37,941 nt of DNA from Cruorifilaria tuberocauda (taxonomy: Eukaryota; Nematoda; Chromadorea; Rhabditida; Onchocercidae). A model generated the notes under the pieces. It was not told the DNA's origin. It was given only the letters and a program-made list of their open reading frames with translations, and searched no databases. The translations under genes were made by a program, and so were the position numbers. Positions 34,737 to 37,941 of this stretch are shown here, piece by piece; the first letter of the stretch is position 1; every line of letters starts with the position of its first letter. The DNA lies in assembly GCA_013365365.1 (NCBI GenBank), contig JABVXU010000520.1, positions 1 to 37,941 of the forward strand. Direction: 5' to 3'.

Positions 34737-37019
34737 ACTCAAAAACACTATCTCTCCGTGCTCCTGTAATTATTTAAACATTACTACTGTTAGCTCAGTC
34801 GAATTTTCTGGAAATTTCGTGAAAATTATAAAATCGATGAAGAGGAAAGAGAAGAAGAAAGATTAGATGGGTGGTGTTTTTTTCTTTTTTTTTGAATTTC
34901 GGGGTGACATTGATAGAGAATGGTAATGGTGTAGTAGTGAATGTAAAGAGGAAATGGTGTTAGTAAGTAATGATTGTAGAGAAATCGTTTCGAACTGATC
35001 ACAATAACCATTTTCATCGTCTTTCTTATATTCTTCCCTTTTTCATTTTATGATCTTAATGATAAAGAAAAGGAAAATACCACTGCTAATCTTTTTGTAA
35101 TTTATAATTAAATAATAGTCAGTTTATTTACAATATATTTTTTATTATTTATTATCTTTAATTAAATTTCACTACTTAGTCAATTTCTTATAGTTAAATA
35201 TTAAGTATTGATTAGATAATTAGTAATATTAGGTATTAATATTTATTCGTGTAATCTTTTATTTTTTCTATATTACATTCTTTGTAACATTTAGAGAGGA
35301 TAAGAGTAGTACATATTGATAAGAGTAATAGAATAATATAATAGAGTTAAACGATATGTTCTGTTTAATAGTGATAAAATTAAGATTCTAATTTAATACT
35401 TAAAACTTGATTAATTAATCATCTTAATATCATCATCATTAATCATTCTTAGATGAAGTGAAGGAAGACGAATATCGAAGTCATTGTACCATAATCTGTT
35501 GTTAATTTACTATAATTTACTGTAATGGAAGATTTGTAATTTGTTTTTGATTTTCTGTTTCACGAAAAAAATCGGCGATAGGAATCAATCATTTTATATG
35601 ATTTGTGTTAAATGTGCAAATTTCGAAATGTGTACGCTGATGATAGCGTAGAATGATTTTTTTCAACCATTTCTTTCTTTTCATTCAAATATTCATCTTT
35701 GATCATTTGCTTTTTTTTTTTGCGCGAGGAAATTTTGTGCTCTCCCTTTATCCTTCTTCTCACATTTTCTACACTACATATATCTATATCATCCAATCTG
35801 AATCTCATTTCTTTTACATTTAGAATTACTGAACGATTTTAAGGGTACTATTGATTACTACTGATTACAGTATCTGGATATTACAAAAATTACAGAATAG
35901 TTCTGAGGATAACGATATCCGGATATTACAGAAATCGTTAGATTCTATTTGTTATCAATATATATTCTTATCTCTGTTAATGTTACGTTGTTTGGATAAG
36001 ATCTTTCGCCAGTATAGGATTTTGTCTTGTTTACTAACTTTATCTAAAACTATAGATTACTTTTAATATCATCAAATGATACTCATTGACAAGATATGTA
36101 CGAATGAATAATAATTTAAGCTTTTAAATTCAGATTAATTGTACAAAGTGATGTTCAGTCAATTATTACACTTTTTTCCGTTTGTTCTAACGAATGAATT
36201 GCAAAAAGCTGTAATATCCATTCTATGTTCCTCTTTTCTTCTGAGTTATCAGTTAACCTGGATTTAAAAGTTGAAATTACTATTATTGATAAGTATAATT
36301 TGTGTGTATCATCGATAACTGATACCTAAAGAATTTCTAGTAAATTAGATATTCTATTCATGATGATAATTTATTCTCCTCCATTTATTTGCTCTAATTT
36401 CAATTTTTTTTTTTGTGATTGTATGAAAGAAATGAAGTTAATGTATGTATGATAGAGAGAACCAGCGAAGATACAGTACTGATGAGTCAAGATTGGTAGT
36501 TAGGATATTTTCATGTTGGATCTTCTAATTGCTTGAACCATCATTCATCGATAGGAATGGAACTGAAAGATGGATATTGATCATTGAAAAATTGGATTCC
36601 AGTTAATAATATACGCGCAGCTGTGACCCATTGTGCGCATTGTGTTTGATTTCTGTCGTTTGGAGAATATTAGGTCCTTTTCCTCTCTTCTTCATTAAAT
36701 TATCAGTGGTTGTAGTAGTGCTACTGTTAAGGATAGTTATTTCAATTATAAATTTTCTTTTTTTTACTGATAATTCAATATTCTTATCAACAATTGTTTT
36801 ATTCATTTATTTATGTAGTAATATTGTCTTCATAAACAATATATCGATTGATTAATTCATTCATTTATTCGTTTTTTTTTTCTCTTTACACATTTTTATT
36901 CTTATTATTTTGAAGGAGAAATAATTGGGATATATGTTATGAAATATGTTTCCATGGTATCTATAAAAACGTATGAAACAATAAAAATCGATAGTGAATT
37001 TATTTTTACAATGATTTCA

Positions 37020-37032
37020 AAAATTTTAACAG
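37020..37032 (+). promoter_or_regulatory. Likely 5' acceptor of the last gene
   Basis: AAAATTTTAACAG ends at 37032, three bases before the ATG, as in trans-spliced nematode genes. Confidence 0.45.
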
Positions 37033-37035
37033 ATT

Positions 37036-37941
37036 ATGGCAGATCGTCAGAAACGTTTACAAATTTTACGTCAACAATTGGATGATAGTATTAAATTATA
37101 TTATTGTCAACAACAACAACAACAACAACAAGCTGCAACGAATCGAAATGGACGATCAATAATAGCACCACCATCGGTCAATGTGAAGAATCGTCGAATA
37201 TTGCATGTGTTACATCAAGATGAAACTTATGCTTGCATACAAATATCGGTAAATTTTACAAATATTCATTGATACTATGAAATTAGAAAAAAAAAATTTA
37301 TATTTTTTATAATTAGAGATTTTTATCAATTTAAATATAAGCTGGAATTTTTTCTTAGCACTATTTAATAGGTATTCAATGTTTGTTTTTTTTGATATGA
37401 TAATCATGATAATGAAGATTCTCTTCTGAAGGAATTAATTATATTTTAAAAAATAAAATGACGGAATAACGAGTGTATGAAATGGTATTGCTAATATCTT
37501 TAGTTATAACTCAGTTTTAGAATATTTTGCATTTGAGAAATACTATTATTGGTATGTGTTGATAGTTATTAATATTTTATGAGTTGATTTCAACTCTTGA
37601 AAATTACTCTACTTTACATAATGATATTATAAGTAATAACGGATATAATAATGGAGTAAAGCAATTAACAAAGTTCTATAATGTATTTAATTGTACTCAA
37701 AGTAAAGAATCAAAAAAGAGTTGCGAAAGAAAATAGATATTTGATTCAAAAATAATAGTAAACATTAAATTATTCAGTGATACGTGAAATCATACAAATT
37801 GATTATTGATTAGGATGTGTACGTGTATGTCAAAAAGTAAACATCCTTTACTTTAATTAATTTATATGAATTTTTTTTTTTTTGCAGATTATTCGTTTGC
37901 TAATTGTTTTCATTTTTATAATTAAAGTGATAGCAATAATC
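37036..37941 (+). CDS. N-terminal part of an unrecognised polyQ protein with a hydrophobic segment (partial)
   Basis: Exon 1 is 37036-37248 (71 codons, phase 0, ending ATATCG|GTAAAT). A very strong acceptor (a 13-T tract then GCAG, AG at 37886-37887) opens exon 2 at 37888, which stays in frame to the window end. The N-terminus is MADRQKRLQILRQQLDDSIK, likely helical and amphipathic, then Tyr-Tyr-Cys and eight Gln all encoded by CAA (37108-37131). A basic Asn/Arg-rich linker follows, then HVLHQDETYACIQIS. Exon 2 encodes IIRLLIVFIFIIKVIAII, a probable membrane helix. This suggests a membrane protein with its N-terminus outside the bilayer core, but the fold is unknown and most of the protein lies beyond the window. 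I do not recognise the family. Confidence 0.6.

Larger units (their letters stand above)
28118..37032. other. Long intergenic region, no supported gene
   Basis: About 8.9 kb between the divergently transcribed PP1 gene and the last gene. Open frames are short and low in complexity; those at 29908-30132, 32471-32734, 35608-35808, 35851-36066 and 36603-36855 show no family signature. It holds an alternating purine/pyrimidine tract (29019-29063), four (GA)n tracts between 32100 and 33080, an ATT/GTT microsatellite (34287-34380) and a small inverted repeat (34713-34736). No RNA gene was recognised. Confidence 0.5.

Noticed and set aside
36603..36855. ORFs on both strands of 67 and 74 codons
   Set aside because: Overlapping opposite-strand frames with Val/Leu or Thr runs, no splice context and no family match.

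Overview
The window looks like an AT-rich nuclear segment from a nematode. Exons are short and separated by AT-rich introns. Acceptors are mostly T-rich followed by CAG or TAG, and donors are GTAAGT-like or CAG|GT. An AG acceptor lies 2 nt before the start codon of the phosphatase gene and 3 nt before that of the last gene, as expected where a leader is trans-spliced. The protein families (a TIL/WAP/thyroglobulin secreted protein, an SLC46 transporter, a GSP-1-like PP1) agree with a nematode. The very AT-rich, microsatellite-filled spacers suggest a spirurid or filarial-type worm, but that is inference.

Layout: (1) 555-752, minus: first coding exon of an unrecognised polyQ gene whose remainder was not resolved. 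(2) 778-7022: about 6.2 kb of intergenic, repeat-rich DNA. (3) 7023-17902, plus: a 15-exon gene reconstructed in one unbroken frame (989 codons plus stop). It encodes a secreted protein with a signal peptide, WAP-like modules, one thyroglobulin type-1 module, six TIL modules and a C-terminal Cu/Zn-SOD-like domain that has lost most metal ligands. (4) 17903-19246: spacer with a three-copy minisatellite. (5) 19247-23082, plus: a 10-exon SLC46/PCFT-like transporter of 442 aa. (6) 23083-25019: convergent 3' spacer. (7) 25020-28115, minus: an 8-exon gene for the PP1 catalytic subunit, 334 aa, closest in recalled sequence to C. elegans GSP-1. (8) 28118-37032: about 8.9 kb without a recognisable gene, with several (GA)n tracts, an ATT microsatellite and a long alternating purine/pyrimidine tract. 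(9) 37036 to the window end, plus: first two exons of an unrecognised gene with a polyQ N-terminus followed by a hydrophobic segment.

The genes do not form an evident pathway. The most unusual element is the large secreted cysteine-rich protein ending in a degenerate SOD domain. No tRNA, rRNA, CRISPR, IS element or bacterial-type operon was seen. All splice models were made by eye from reading frame, splice-site sequence and family similarity; none has transcript support here.
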